Shown here: one piece after another, positions 37,921-46,525 of the stretch
How positions within the stretch are numbered: position 1 is the stretch's first letter
How the letters are laid out: the number at the start of each line of letters is the position of its first letter
Assembly: GCF_014023275.1 (NCBI RefSeq)
Contig: NZ_CP054698.1
Location: 2,108,001-2,172,000 of the forward strand
Origin: Nostoc edaphicum CCNP1411
GTDB taxonomy: Bacteria; Cyanobacteriota; Cyanobacteriia; Cyanobacteriales; Nostocaceae
Length of the DNA: 64,000 nt
Direction of reading: 5' to 3'
Notes under the pieces: generated by a model
The model's database searches: none
Told to the model about the DNA's origin: nothing
Seen by the model: only the letters and a program-made list of their open reading frames with translations
Made by a program: the position numbers and the translations under genes

Positions 37921-38055
37921 AAATTAAAATTCTCCAAACAAACAATTAAATTTATTTGGAGACATTTTAGTGCAAGGAAATTGATTTTATATAAAATTTT
38001 AACAACTAGTTGTGGAGATAAAAGGCAAAAATCGGGTAAAAATCGGTTAGTAATA
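37921..38055. repeat. Spacer direct repeat, copy 2
   Basis: Diverged copy of 37327-37465. It retains the inverted arms TCTCCAAA and TTTGGAGA (37931-37962), GTGGAGATAAAAGGCAAA and AAATCGGTTAGT. Together the two copies flank the deleted response regulator. Confidence 0.7.
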
Positions 38056-38069
38056 AAAGTAATTCTGAA

Positions 38070-38291
38070 CTAGTACAGCACGGCGGAAAGAAACCACCCA
38101 TTTCCAATCAAAAAAACCCTTACGCTGTCTTCATTTTTAATTTTTAATTTTTAATTTTTAACAAAGTTTGGGGTTTAAGTCCCCTGCTTCTATCAAGCAG
38201 AGCGTTTTGTGTCGGGGTCTAAATCCCCGTCACAAAACGTAATTGCGAATTGCGAATTGCGAATTGTTTTAATTCCGCCTTGCGGTACTAG
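38070..38291. mobile_element. MITE, CTAGTACAGCACGGCGGAA family, 222-bp copy
   Basis: The left end CTAGTACAGCACGGCGGAA pairs with the right end TTCCGCCTTGCGGTACTAG with two mismatches. The left 90 bp closely match the 111-bp copy at 58097-58207; this copy has extra internal sequence, including GGGGTTTAAGTCCCC, TTTTGTGTCGGGG and GCGAATT tandem units. No coding capacity. Confidence 0.82.
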
Positions 38292-38369
38292 GCTTCTGTT
38301 GGAAAATATTTACTTTGATGTAAGGTCTTGGATAAGATATGGACTCTGAACCATTAATTGATTTTTTCT

Positions 38370-39776
38370 ATGAAATGGTCGCTGGAAAGGAAATGGATTG
38401 CCTCTGCTTTTGGCTTGTGTTTATTATTAATGGGTACAGCTAGTCTTATTTCTTACCAAAATGCTACTCAGCTAATTGCAAGTAGCAATCAAGTGAAGGA
38501 TACGCATGAGGTAATGAAAAATATTATCGACATCTTTGCTACACTAACCGATGCAGAAGCAGGACGTAGGGGTTATATCCTATATGGAGAGCAATCAGAA
38601 CTCAAACGTTACTATCAGGCAATGCAAAGCCTAGATGCCAAAGTCCAAAAGTTGCAGCAACAACTTGCTGATGACTCCTCTCAACAGCAGCAACTAACGA
38701 AGCTAAAATTCTTCATTACTCAAAGAGTTGAGTTATCTAAACAGTCAATTAACCTCAAAAAAGTAGGTAAATCAAGCTTTGCCATTCAAGCACCTTTAAT
38801 TATTCAAGGCAACCAAAACCGTAATCAAATCCGTGAAATACTTACCCAAATGCAAGCTAGAGAGGAACAGTTATTGCAAATTTCGGTCAGAGATTCTCAA
38901 GATAATATCCGCAACCGGATGTTGATTGAATTCCTCGGTACTTTCTTGAGTTTTGCTATTTTACTAGGGGTTTATGCTTTGCTTTATCAACAATTAGTTA
39001 AGCGCCAGCAAGCAGAAACTATTCAAAAAACTCTAGCTCAAGAAAAAGAACTTAGTGAATTGAAGTTGCGTTTTTTTTCAATGGTATCCCATGAATTTCG
39101 TACACCATTGAGTATTATATTGGGGTCGGCTCAACTATTGGCTCAAAGTAATCAGCAGTGGACAGAAGAGAAGAAACTTAAAAATCTGTATCGCATTCAA
39201 TCTTCAGCTAGGTCAATGAACCAGTTACTAACCGATATTTTAACTTTGACTAGGGCAGAAGCTGGTAAATTGGAATTTCATCCAGAACTGATGGATTTGG
39301 AAGCATTTTGCATTAATTTAATAGAAGACCTCCAATTTTGTAATCAACAGCAGCATACTATTAAATTTATCAGTCAAGGTAACTGTACTCATGCCAAATT
39401 AGATGAAAATATACTGTATTCTATTTTGACTAATTTACTCTCAAATGCGATGAAATATTCACCTCCAGAGGGAAGGATTTTTCTAATTCTTAGTTGTGAA
39501 CCACACGCAATAATTTTCCAAGTCAAAGATAATGGTATAGGAATTCCTTCAGAATTTCATCAGCATTTATTTGAGCCTTTTCATCGTGCTAATAATGTAG
39601 GCAAGATAGTTGGCAGTGGACTAGGACTGGCTGTGGTGAAAAAATGCTTAGAAATACATCACGGAGAAATTTATGTAGATACTGAGGTAGGAGGTGGAAC
39701 AAGTTTTACGATAAAATTTCCCCAACAGGGAACAGTAATAATCAATAATAAATTAAGCAGATTGCCCTCAGACTAG
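38370..39776 (+). CDS. CHASE3-domain sensor histidine kinase
   Basis: 468 residues from the ATG at 38370 (an in-frame TTG lies 12 bases upstream). Membrane segments at about 8-27 and 185-207 flank a periplasmic CHASE3 domain (TLTDAEAGRRGYILYGEQSE). The cytoplasmic part has HisKA with the H-box FFSMVSHEFRTPLSIILG, then HATPase motifs NLLSNAMKYSPPEG, DNGIGI and GSGLGLAVVKK. There is no receiver. The deleted response regulator at 37468-37830 is divergent and 540 bp away; whether they were once a pair cannot be told. Confidence 0.93.
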   Translation: MKWSLERKWIASAFGLCLLLMGTASLISYQNATQLIASSNQVKDTHEVMKNIIDIFATLTDAEAGRRGYILYGEQSELKRYYQAMQSLDAKVQKLQQQLADDSSQQQQLTKLKFFITQRVELSKQSINLKKVGKSSFAIQAPLIIQGNQNRNQIREILTQMQAREEQLLQISVRDSQDNIRNRMLIEFLGTFLSFAILLGVYALLYQQLVKRQQAETIQKTLAQEKELSELKLRFFSMVSHEFRTPLSIILGSAQLLAQSNQQWTEEKKLKNLYRIQSSARSMNQLLTDILTLTRAEAGKLEFHPELMDLEAFCINLIEDLQFCNQQQHTIKFISQGNCTHAKLDENILYSILTNLLSNAMKYSPPEGRIFLILSCEPHAIIFQVKDNGIGIPSEFHQHLFEPFHRANNVGKIVGSGLGLAVVKKCLEIHHGEIYVDTEVGGGTSFTIKFPQQGTVIINNKLSRLPSD

Positions 39777-39890
39777 AAGTCTGGGGCTATACAAACAAAA
39801 CCCGCCTACGCAGGTTTCAGAAAGTCCACGCAGGCGGACTTCGTTTGTGTAACCGCGATTTCCAATCGCCCGGTGTTTCTGCTCCCGGAT
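39777..39890. repeat. Hairpin-forming dispersed repeat
   Basis: AAACAAAACCCGCCTACGCAGG, CCACGCAGGCGGACTTCGTTTG and CGCGATTTCCAATCGC form nested hairpins. Related sequences are at about 12470-12520 and 46680-46735 (AAACCCGC/GCGGGTT with GAAGTCGCGG). Confidence 0.65.
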
Positions 39891-39906
39891 GGCAGTCCTG
39901 AATCAA

Positions 39907-40004
39907 TATAGAAATCTGCTTTGATTTTTGAACTGACTTGTGTCGGCGGCAATAGACTTTTTGAGTTGTACGGTGTTTTTCAAAAATCAAATATGATTCC
40001 TATA
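39907..40004. mobile_element. MITE-like element, TATAGGAATCTGCTTTGATT family, copy B
   Basis: TATAGAAATCTGCTTTGATTTTTG on the left is matched on the right by CAAAAATCAAATATGATTCC then TATA. 98 bp, no coding capacity, upstream of the transaldolase-like gene. Confidence 0.7.
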
Positions 40005-40105
40005 GTATGCTAAGGGCTAGGAAATAGTACAGAATATTTTGATAGGTAAGAAAGTCTAAGTTGCACATCTGGTAAATTAATTTTAACAATCATTTAGGAA
40101 AAATT

Positions 40106-40747
40106 ATGGCACTATATTTGGACTCAGCGATCGCATCGGAAGCTGAAGTTGTTAAGCTTTGGGGATGGGTGAAAGGTATTACAACAAATCCCACGCTGTT
40201 GTCTCAAAGCGATACTCCACCAGAAACCACGCTGAAAAAATTGGTTGCCTTGACTTCTGGCCCGTTATACTATCAACTTATGGCATCTGATAAAGCTGGG
40301 ATGCTAGCTGAAGGTAGAAAAGCTTTCGAGATTATTGGTTCACAAACAATTTTGAAGATTCCCGCAACACCGTTAGGTTTTGAAGTGGTGGCGAGTCTAT
40401 CGCCAGAAATTACCTGTTCAGTGACAGCGATTTACAGTGCAGCACAGGCAGCAGTAGCACGAGAAGCAGGAGCTAAAATTGCCATAGCTTATGTAAATCG
40501 AGCTACTCGGTTATTAGGTGATGGTATTGCTTTGGTGCGGGATATGGCTAGCGTACTCAAAGGCAGTGATACGGAAATCTTGGCAGCTAGTATCAAATCT
40601 CCTGAAGAAGCAGCCGCATCATTGCAAGCTGGGGCGCATCATCTGACTTTACCACTAGCAATGTTGCAGGCGATCGCAACTCATGAATTTTCACAAAAAA
40701 CTGTTGAAGAATTCGCTAAAGGAGGCATTGGTTTAACTAATTCGTAA
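40106..40747 (+). CDS. Transaldolase/fructose-6-phosphate aldolase-like protein
   Basis: 213 residues, the short TalC/FSA-like branch of the transaldolase family. Seen: the N-terminal strand YLDSA, WVKGITTNPTLLSQ, the Schiff-base lysine K84 in TILKIPATPLGF, and LAASIKSPEEAAASLQAGA. As a class I aldolase of TIM-barrel fold it would act on fructose-6-phosphate or sedoheptulose-7-phosphate; which one cannot be read. It is flanked on both sides by copies of the same MITE. Confidence 0.88.
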   Translation: MALYLDSAIASEAEVVKLWGWVKGITTNPTLLSQSDTPPETTLKKLVALTSGPLYYQLMASDKAGMLAEGRKAFEIIGSQTILKIPATPLGFEVVASLSPEITCSVTAIYSAAQAAVAREAGAKIAIAYVNRATRLLGDGIALVRDMASVLKGSDTEILAASIKSPEEAAASLQAGAHHLTLPLAMLQAIATHEFSQKTVEEFAKGGIGLTNS

Positions 40748-40751
40748 TTCG

Positions 40752-40918
40752 TATAGGAATCTGCTTTGATTTTTGAATTGAGTTGCATAGACAGGCAATA
40801 GGCAATAGGCAATAGGCAAGAAGGCAATAGGAAAGAAGGCAATAGGAAAGAAGGCAATAGGCAAGAAGAGTTTTTTAGTTTTACGGAGTTTTTTCAGCAA
40901 TCAAATATGAGTCCTATA
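40752..40918. mobile_element. MITE-like element, TATAGGAATCTGCTTTGATT family, copy C with tandem expansion
   Basis: Ends TATAGGAATCTGCTTTGATT and CAATCAAATATGAGTCCTATA. The interior, a single GGCAATAG in copy B, is expanded here to about eight units of GGCAATA with AGGAAAGAA variants (40793-40866). Confidence 0.75.
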
Positions 40919-40923
40919 TGTGA

Positions 40924-41817
40924 TCAATAAGCGAATTTAGCTAAACTATAAAAGTCAAATTTTCTCAACATCTCCAGAAATGTGAACACCGCAGGTACTT
41001 GGAGAACATTAGATAGAATTGCAGTTGCAATAACTCTTTCAAGTGGTGCAGGTAAACTATATACCTGAACCTTTGGGGGAATGGGTACAGCTGCTAAACG
41101 GGGCATAATAGCTGCTCTGAGTCCTTGATTTACCATGCTAACGACTGTGGAATCTTCTTGAATGTCGCTAGCAGTATTGATTGGAATTGCCAAAGTCTTC
41201 AGGTGGCTGTGAAGAATGCGTCCACAGGGTGTACAAGGAAGCAAAACCGGCGGATAGGCTGCTATGTCTTCCCACGTAATTTTCGGACTGCTAATTTTGG
41301 TATGTGGTGGTAGTAAAGCTACATATTCATCCCGAAAAATTTCCCAGGTTTCAAATTCCTCACCAGTTGGTAGACAAGTAATACCAATATCGGCACGTCC
41401 ATCACGCAAACACTGTTCTACATGCGTGAAAGCAGAGCATTCTATGATTGTGACAGCAATTTCTGGGAATTGATCGTGAAATTGGGCTATTGCTTTTGGT
41501 AATAGATGGGTGGCGACACTCCGAAAAGCCGCAATTCGCACATGACCACCGTGTAAACCTTTATGCAGGTTTGCTTCGTGTTGCATCATCTCTATATGCT
41601 GCATTGCTTGACGTGCATGATACAAAATCCGCTCTCCAGCCGGTGTCAGCACCGCACCGTGACGACCTCTGGCAAATAAAGGCACACCCAGTTCTTCTTC
41701 TAGGGTGGCAATGGCATGACTAATCGCAGGTTGGGAAAGCTGCAATTCTAAGGCTGCCTCACTAAAGTTACCACGATCTGCTACTGCAACTATGGCTCGG
41801 AGTTGGGATAATTTCAT
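40924..41817 (-). CDS. LysR-family transcriptional regulator
   Basis: 297 residues from the ATG at 41817 (MKLSQLRAIVAVADRGNFSE). N-terminal winged HTH: ALELQLSQPAISHAIATLEE followed by LGVPLFARGRHG. The effector-binding domain is of normal length (about 90-290, with VRIAAFRSVATHLLPKAI). The ligand is unknown. The regulated genes could be the divergently placed 41995-42942 genes, but that is only positional. Confidence 0.92.
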   Translation of the reverse strand: MKLSQLRAIVAVADRGNFSEAALELQLSQPAISHAIATLEEELGVPLFARGRHGAVLTPAGERILYHARQAMQHIEMMQHEANLHKGLHGGHVRIAAFRSVATHLLPKAIAQFHDQFPEIAVTIIECSAFTHVEQCLRDGRADIGITCLPTGEEFETWEIFRDEYVALLPPHTKISSPKITWEDIAAYPPVLLPCTPCGRILHSHLKTLAIPINTASDIQEDSTVVSMVNQGLRAAIMPRLAAVPIPPKVQVYSLPAPLERVIATAILSNVLQVPAVFTFLEMLRKFDFYSLAKFAY

Positions 41818-41994
41818 GGGCAATTGATTAAAACAAGGGTATACACATCCTGACTTTATTGTGACAAAAAGGTTGAATTAGTGACTTTTCATATCTATAA
41901 ATCCCATTTATAGAACCTATGCAAGCCATGATTTGATTCCTAACTGAGATGTTGCTACTGTTTTATTTACTGAGCAACTTTCAGAAACAATTCT

Positions 41995-42279
41995 ATGAAT
42001 AATCACATTAGGTGTCTACCAACAGAAGATATAGAAATAAATTGTAGTTCGTTATCCCAGAAAACAAATAACTCAAATTTATGGCAATCTCTGCATAGTT
42101 TCTGGGAAAAATTTCTCAAAAAACTCCTAGAAAATCCTAACGAATTACAAGTTTGGCAAAAGGTTGACCGCCACGGTAATATTTATTGGCAAGCTTACGA
42201 TCCTGCTACGGGAAAATCTTTTTCTTCAGGTTCTCAAGCTGATGTGTGTCTGTGGATTGAACAGCTTTATAGATATTAA
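41995..42279 (+). CDS. Small conserved cyanobacterial protein
   Basis: 94 residues. The C-terminal half, ELQVWQKVDRHGNIYWQAYD then PATGKSFSSGSQADVCLWIE, is a compact aromatic-rich module seen in short cyanobacterial proteins; the N-terminal half is low in motifs. It ends six bases before the GST gene, suggesting cotranscription. Function unknown. Confidence 0.72.
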   Translation: MNNHIRCLPTEDIEINCSSLSQKTNNSNLWQSLHSFWEKFLKKLLENPNELQVWQKVDRHGNIYWQAYDPATGKSFSSGSQADVCLWIEQLYRY

Positions 42280-42285
42280 AAAAAA

Positions 42286-42942
42286 ATGACGCAACTTACT
42301 TTAGTAATTGGCAACAAAAATTATTCATCTTGGTCACTTCGTCCTTGGTTAGCGATGAAGCAATTCGGTTTGGAATTCAATGAGATTCGGATTCCTCTCT
42401 ACAACAACCGAGATTTTTCATCGAAAATTCAGCAATACTCGTCATCAGGAAAAGTACCTGTATTATTGCACGATACACAAACCGTGTGGGATTCTCTTGC
42501 TATTTGTGAATATCTAGCTGAAACGTTTCCAACTTTGCAATGGTGGCCAGAGGATAAATATGCAAGGGCATTAGCCCGTTCCATCAGTGCGGAAATGCAC
42601 TCAGGGTTTCAAAATTTGCGTCAGAATATGCCAATGAACTGCCGTACTAAATATCCTGGTAAAGGTTTAGTTTCTGGTGTACAACAAGATATTGACCGCA
42701 TTACTAGTATCTGGAAAGAATCACGTCAAAAATTTGGGGCTGGTGGCAATTTATTGTTTGGCAAGTTCACTATTGCAGATGCGTTTTTTGCTCCAGTTGT
42801 TCTGCGGTTTGTCACCTATGATGTGCAGTTAGATAATATTTCTAGAGATTATGTTGAGACAGTTTTGGCACTTCCAGCAATGCAAGAGTGGATAAATGCA
42901 GCAAAGAGTGAGACAGAAATTATCTCTCAATACGAGTTTTAG
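42286..42942 (+). CDS. Glutathione S-transferase family protein
   Basis: 218 residues. The thioredoxin-like N-terminal domain has the catalytic-serine motif NKNYSSWSLRPWLAMK and the cis-Pro/glutathione site GKVPVLLHDTQTVWDSLAIC. The all-helical C-terminal domain includes FGKFTIADAFFAPVVLRF. It resembles the zeta-like/YfcF group of bacterial GSTs. It starts six bases after the preceding small gene. Confidence 0.92.
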   Translation: MTQLTLVIGNKNYSSWSLRPWLAMKQFGLEFNEIRIPLYNNRDFSSKIQQYSSSGKVPVLLHDTQTVWDSLAICEYLAETFPTLQWWPEDKYARALARSISAEMHSGFQNLRQNMPMNCRTKYPGKGLVSGVQQDIDRITSIWKESRQKFGAGGNLLFGKFTIADAFFAPVVLRFVTYDVQLDNISRDYVETVLALPAMQEWINAAKSETEIISQYEF

Positions 42943-42964
42943 ATAAATAGCAAATAAGAAGAAC

Positions 42965-43444
42965 ATGAAGGGTAGAAATATTTTAATTCGAGATGCAAAT
43001 CAAAGAGATATTCCTGCCATAATGGAATTGATTCATTTAAAAGCTGAATTTGATGGTTGTCTTGAATCTGTAGAAGCAACTCCTCAAAAGTTAGAAATTG
43101 ATTTGTTTGGAGAAAAACCCCTTGCTTTTGTTCTTTTGGCTGAAGTTGATGGGGATATTATTGGGTTGGCAACCTATCACTTTATCTATTCAACTTTTTT
43201 AGCCAAACCTGGAATTTGGCTTGATGATTTATATGTCAAAGCTGAATATCGAAGCCACCGAGTTGGTCAGGCGTTAATGCTACGCTTGCGCCAGATTGGA
43301 CAGGAAAAAGGTTGCGGCAGAATTGATTGGACTGTAGCTGTATCTAACGAAGGTGGAATCAATTTTTATGAAAAAATAGGTGCAAAGCTCATCAATAAAG
43401 TAAAATTGTGTCGCTTAGATGGTCTAAGTATTACAGTAGAGTAG
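42965..43444 (+). CDS. GNAT-family N-acetyltransferase
   Basis: 159 residues with the GNAT pattern: ILIRDANQRDIPAIMELIHL, a mid-strand GLATYHFIYSTF, the acetyl-CoA loop LYVKAEYRSHRVGQALMLRL, and the final motif SNEGGINFYEKIGAKL. It resembles diamine/thialysine acetyltransferases in layout, but the substrate is not fixed by sequence. It follows the GST gene by 22 bases. Confidence 0.9.
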   Translation: MKGRNILIRDANQRDIPAIMELIHLKAEFDGCLESVEATPQKLEIDLFGEKPLAFVLLAEVDGDIIGLATYHFIYSTFLAKPGIWLDDLYVKAEYRSHRVGQALMLRLRQIGQEKGCGRIDWTVAVSNEGGINFYEKIGAKLINKVKLCRLDGLSITVE

Positions 43445-43478
43445 GCATTCTAGTTCCCACCTTACAAGCAACAAACTT

Positions 43479-44033
43479 TCAGGTTAGTTTACTCAGTGGT
43501 GTTGGTAAACCGTCAATGCTGACGAGATTTTTCTGCTGTTGATATTCTCTAACTCCCTCTTCGCCTTTTTTATTAGCCCAGTTTAATAGAGTCTGGCGCT
43601 GACCTCGATATTCATAGAGTGGTACACCAAAACCACAGGATATTTGTATTTTTTCAATATCAGCAACGATAATTTGACGAGTTCCAGGTATCGGCAAAAA
43701 CTGAGAGTACAGAGAGTTCCAGTCTGGAGAACTCGGTAGAATCGTGCTTCCTTGACCGTAAAGACGCAGGATACAGGGAGGTTCCTCAAAGGCGCAAAAC
43801 ATAAAGGTTATCCGCCCATTTTCTTCCAAATGGGCGGATGTTTCGTTAGCATTGCCTGTGAGGTCTACGTAACCTACTCGGTTGGGAGAGAAGATGCGAA
43901 AGCAATCCAGACCTTTAGGAGACAGGTTAATATGGCCCGTAGGACTTAATGGTGCAGAGCCAACAAAGAAAAGGTGTTGGGCAACAATAAAGTCTTGCAG
44001 TTCCTCAGTAATACAGTCAAAAAGTTTAGCCAT
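43479..44033 (-). CDS. Pyridoxamine 5'-phosphate oxidase-family protein
   Basis: 184 residues with the FMN-binding split-barrel pattern: FFVGSAPLSPTGHINLSPKG, YVDLTGNANETSAHLEENGR and ITFMFCAFEEPPCILRLYGQ. This subgroup is not the vitamin B6 enzyme itself but related flavin-binding proteins of uncertain role. Convergent with the GNAT gene. Confidence 0.88.
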   Translation of the reverse strand: MAKLFDCITEELQDFIVAQHLFFVGSAPLSPTGHINLSPKGLDCFRIFSPNRVGYVDLTGNANETSAHLEENGRITFMFCAFEEPPCILRLYGQGSTILPSSPDWNSLYSQFLPIPGTRQIIVADIEKIQISCGFGVPLYEYRGQRQTLLNWANKKGEEGVREYQQQKNLVSIDGLPTPLSKLT

Positions 44034-44156
44034 AGACTGTCTGATTTATATTGGCAAATTTCCCATCTTCTCAGCCTATGTCTTAGCTAGGAATCTAGCA
44101 AGGCCTAATTGCCGATGTCTAGCTTATCAGAAGGGAGTGGGGAGTGGAGAAAAGTG

Positions 44157-44681
44157 TTACCGTTTGATGTATCGACTAGCCATTTGGATGGCATCAGCAA
44201 TATCGACATCACCATCGCCGTCAGCATCTAAGAAGGAATTCAGTACAGAATTTCCGCCAGCTTGGGGATTTTGAGCATTGGCACCTGATTGCAAAAAATT
44301 CAGTACCAAAGGTACGGCTAAAGGTAGCAATTGTTGAACTATCCCTGCATCTAACCCAGTGCGTTGGGCAGCAATCTGAGCTACCTGTTGTTGTATCTGA
44401 GGAGAAAATAGCGAATTGACGGCTTGGGGGTTAGGAGAAGTTCCAGCATATTGATTCACTAGAGTTTGTGCAGCTTCATTCCCATCAGTGGCTTGCTTTT
44501 GTTGTAAAGCAGAACGCACTTGACCACCCACAATTGACAAAACTGATTGGATGGTAGATGGGTCTGCACCTGTACGATCGCTCAACTGTTGTACAGTGTT
44601 AACAATACTTCCCAACTGACCTAAACTGCCCTGTTGATTGGGATTAGCGACGGCACCGAGGATTTGATCGAAAAGTCCCAT
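44157..44681 (-). CDS. DUF937 (YidB-like) protein with a Ca-binding-like C-terminal loop
   Basis: 174 residues. The N-terminal 120 residues match the DUF937/YidB style (MGLFDQILGAVANPNQQGSL, SDRTGADPSTIQSVLSIVGG). The last 25 residues include DADGDGDVDIADAI, a dockerin/EF-hand-type calcium loop. Gln- and Ala-rich in the middle. Function unknown. Confidence 0.85.
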   Translation of the reverse strand: MGLFDQILGAVANPNQQGSLGQLGSIVNTVQQLSDRTGADPSTIQSVLSIVGGQVRSALQQKQATDGNEAAQTLVNQYAGTSPNPQAVNSLFSPQIQQQVAQIAAQRTGLDAGIVQQLLPLAVPLVLNFLQSGANAQNPQAGGNSVLNSFLDADGDGDVDIADAIQMASRYIKR

Positions 44682-44824
44682 AAGTTTGTTTTTTCCTTTG
44701 TTCTCAAAAAGCTTGCTAAAACTAGCTTAGAGTCTTTATGTGTAGGCAGACTTGCGTCAGTCTCCTAAAACATGAGGACACGCAAGCTTCATAATGAACG
44801 AATAAAATTTTGAAAGCTACTAGC

Positions 44825-46525
44825 TTAAGGATGAGAAATTGGTAAAGCCAACACAAACTCTGTTCCTTGATTTAGCTCAGATTTGCAAGTAATTTTACCT
44901 TGATGTTTTTCTACCACAATCTGATATGCGATCGCTAGTCCCAAACCTGTACCAATACCGCGTGGTTTGGTTGTAAAAAATGTTTCAAATATCTTTTGCT
45001 GATTTTCTGGTGAAATACCAGGGCCATTATCCACAATTCGCACGATCGCTAAATCATTCTGCCAGCATTCTGTGATAATGGTGACTTCGGGTAAAAATTC
45101 GGGATTTTCAGCCAATTTTTCCTCTAATGCATCGATGGCATTGCTGAGAAGATTCATAAATACCTGATAAAGTAAACCTGTATAGCCTGGAATCGGTGGA
45201 ATCTCTCCATAATTGCGAACAAGGCTAATCCCATTTTTCAGCCGATTGTTCAGAATCAACAACGTACTATCTAGACAAGCGTGTAGCTCTACTAACTGCA
45301 CTTCCCCGTCATCTAAACGAGAGAAATCTTTCAAACTCCGCACAATTTCTCGCGTGCGGTCAGCGCCAACTGTCATTGAGTTGAAGAGTTTTGGTAAATC
45401 TGCTTCCAAAAATTCTAAATCAATTTCTTCTGCTAATGTTTGCACCGCAGGCGAAGGGTGAGGAACTTCGGCTTTGTATGTTTGCAGTAGCGCTAATAGA
45501 TCGTCAGTATAGGTTTTCGCGTGTACGAGGTTTCCAGAAATGAAATTTATCGGATTATTAATTTCGTGGGCGACACCAGCCAGCATCCGTCCTAAGCTAG
45601 ACATTTTCTCACTTTGAATGAGTCGGACTTGGGACTCGGCTTGTTGTTCTTCTAAAAGGTGCTTCACCTGATGAATAAGTTGATTGAGGGAGCTAGTTAA
45701 CGCTCCGACTTCATCTTGTGTCATTACAGGTGCTTGCAAGTCAAAATTAGCTTCTTGGGTAACTCTTTGGGCAATATTCGTCACCGCATTAATGGGATAG
45801 GCGATGATTGTACTTGTGTAGAAAGCTAGGATGGCAGCGATCGCCACTGACAGCAGCATACTAACAATAATAATCTGAGCTTGGATTAACGCAGCCTGTT
45901 CTTGAGCTAAATGAGCCTCATCTTGCCGTTTTTGAAGCGTTTTGGCAAAGTCGGTTAACTCATGGGCAAATTGATAAAATTTGAGAGCATCCTGACTTTG
46001 ACTGAATTTCGAGATTAATTGCTGCGCTTTTGTAGCTCCCGATGGCTGTGAACTTAATGGCAAAATTTGCCGAATCAGTAACCTTAATTGTTCAAAATAT
46101 CCGGCTATCGTGCTGTTATACTTTGTGAACAGAGCTTGTAAATCTCTTTCCGAAATAGTTTGACTAAATTCCTGCGCTTGAGCAAGCAAGGTTTCGGCAT
46201 CCGCTAGATCGCTTTTGAAATCAGCAACTCCCCTTTGCAAAGATTGCGGCTGCTGCAAAAAAGGCAGTATTTCTTGTTGGTGAATCTGTATTTCCAAGAG
46301 TTCGCCTTGCAAACTACTTAACAAGCTTGCTTCTTCATCAACCACGATCATTTGTTGTTTAGCTTGCTGGAAATAGCGATCGCCTATTACCAACCCCGCT
46401 GTTGTTCCCAAAACTGCAATTCCCAAAGCCAGACCGTAGCCATAAAAAATTTTTTGCCGAATACTAAGCTGGTGGAATCCTTGTTTTACCCAGTTTAAGT
46501 ATCTTAATTTAGGTGTCGCAATCAT
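44825..46525 (-). CDS. HAMP-domain sensor histidine kinase
   Basis: 566 residues. Membrane segments at about 28-48 and 215-240 enclose a helical extracytoplasmic sensor of about 165 residues. HAMP follows (about 240-292), then the HisKA H-box GRMLAGVAHEINNPINFISG of the NtrB/HPK4-like class, and HATPase motifs NLLSNAIDALEE, DNGPGISPENQQKIFETFFT and GIGTGLGLAIAYQ. No receiver. The partner regulator is not adjacent. Confidence 0.93.
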   Translation of the reverse strand: MIATPKLRYLNWVKQGFHQLSIRQKIFYGYGLALGIAVLGTTAGLVIGDRYFQQAKQQMIVVDEEASLLSSLQGELLEIQIHQQEILPFLQQPQSLQRGVADFKSDLADAETLLAQAQEFSQTISERDLQALFTKYNSTIAGYFEQLRLLIRQILPLSSQPSGATKAQQLISKFSQSQDALKFYQFAHELTDFAKTLQKRQDEAHLAQEQAALIQAQIIIVSMLLSVAIAAILAFYTSTIIAYPINAVTNIAQRVTQEANFDLQAPVMTQDEVGALTSSLNQLIHQVKHLLEEQQAESQVRLIQSEKMSSLGRMLAGVAHEINNPINFISGNLVHAKTYTDDLLALLQTYKAEVPHPSPAVQTLAEEIDLEFLEADLPKLFNSMTVGADRTREIVRSLKDFSRLDDGEVQLVELHACLDSTLLILNNRLKNGISLVRNYGEIPPIPGYTGLLYQVFMNLLSNAIDALEEKLAENPEFLPEVTIITECWQNDLAIVRIVDNGPGISPENQQKIFETFFTTKPRGIGTGLGLAIAYQIVVEKHQGKITCKSELNQGTEFVLALPISHP

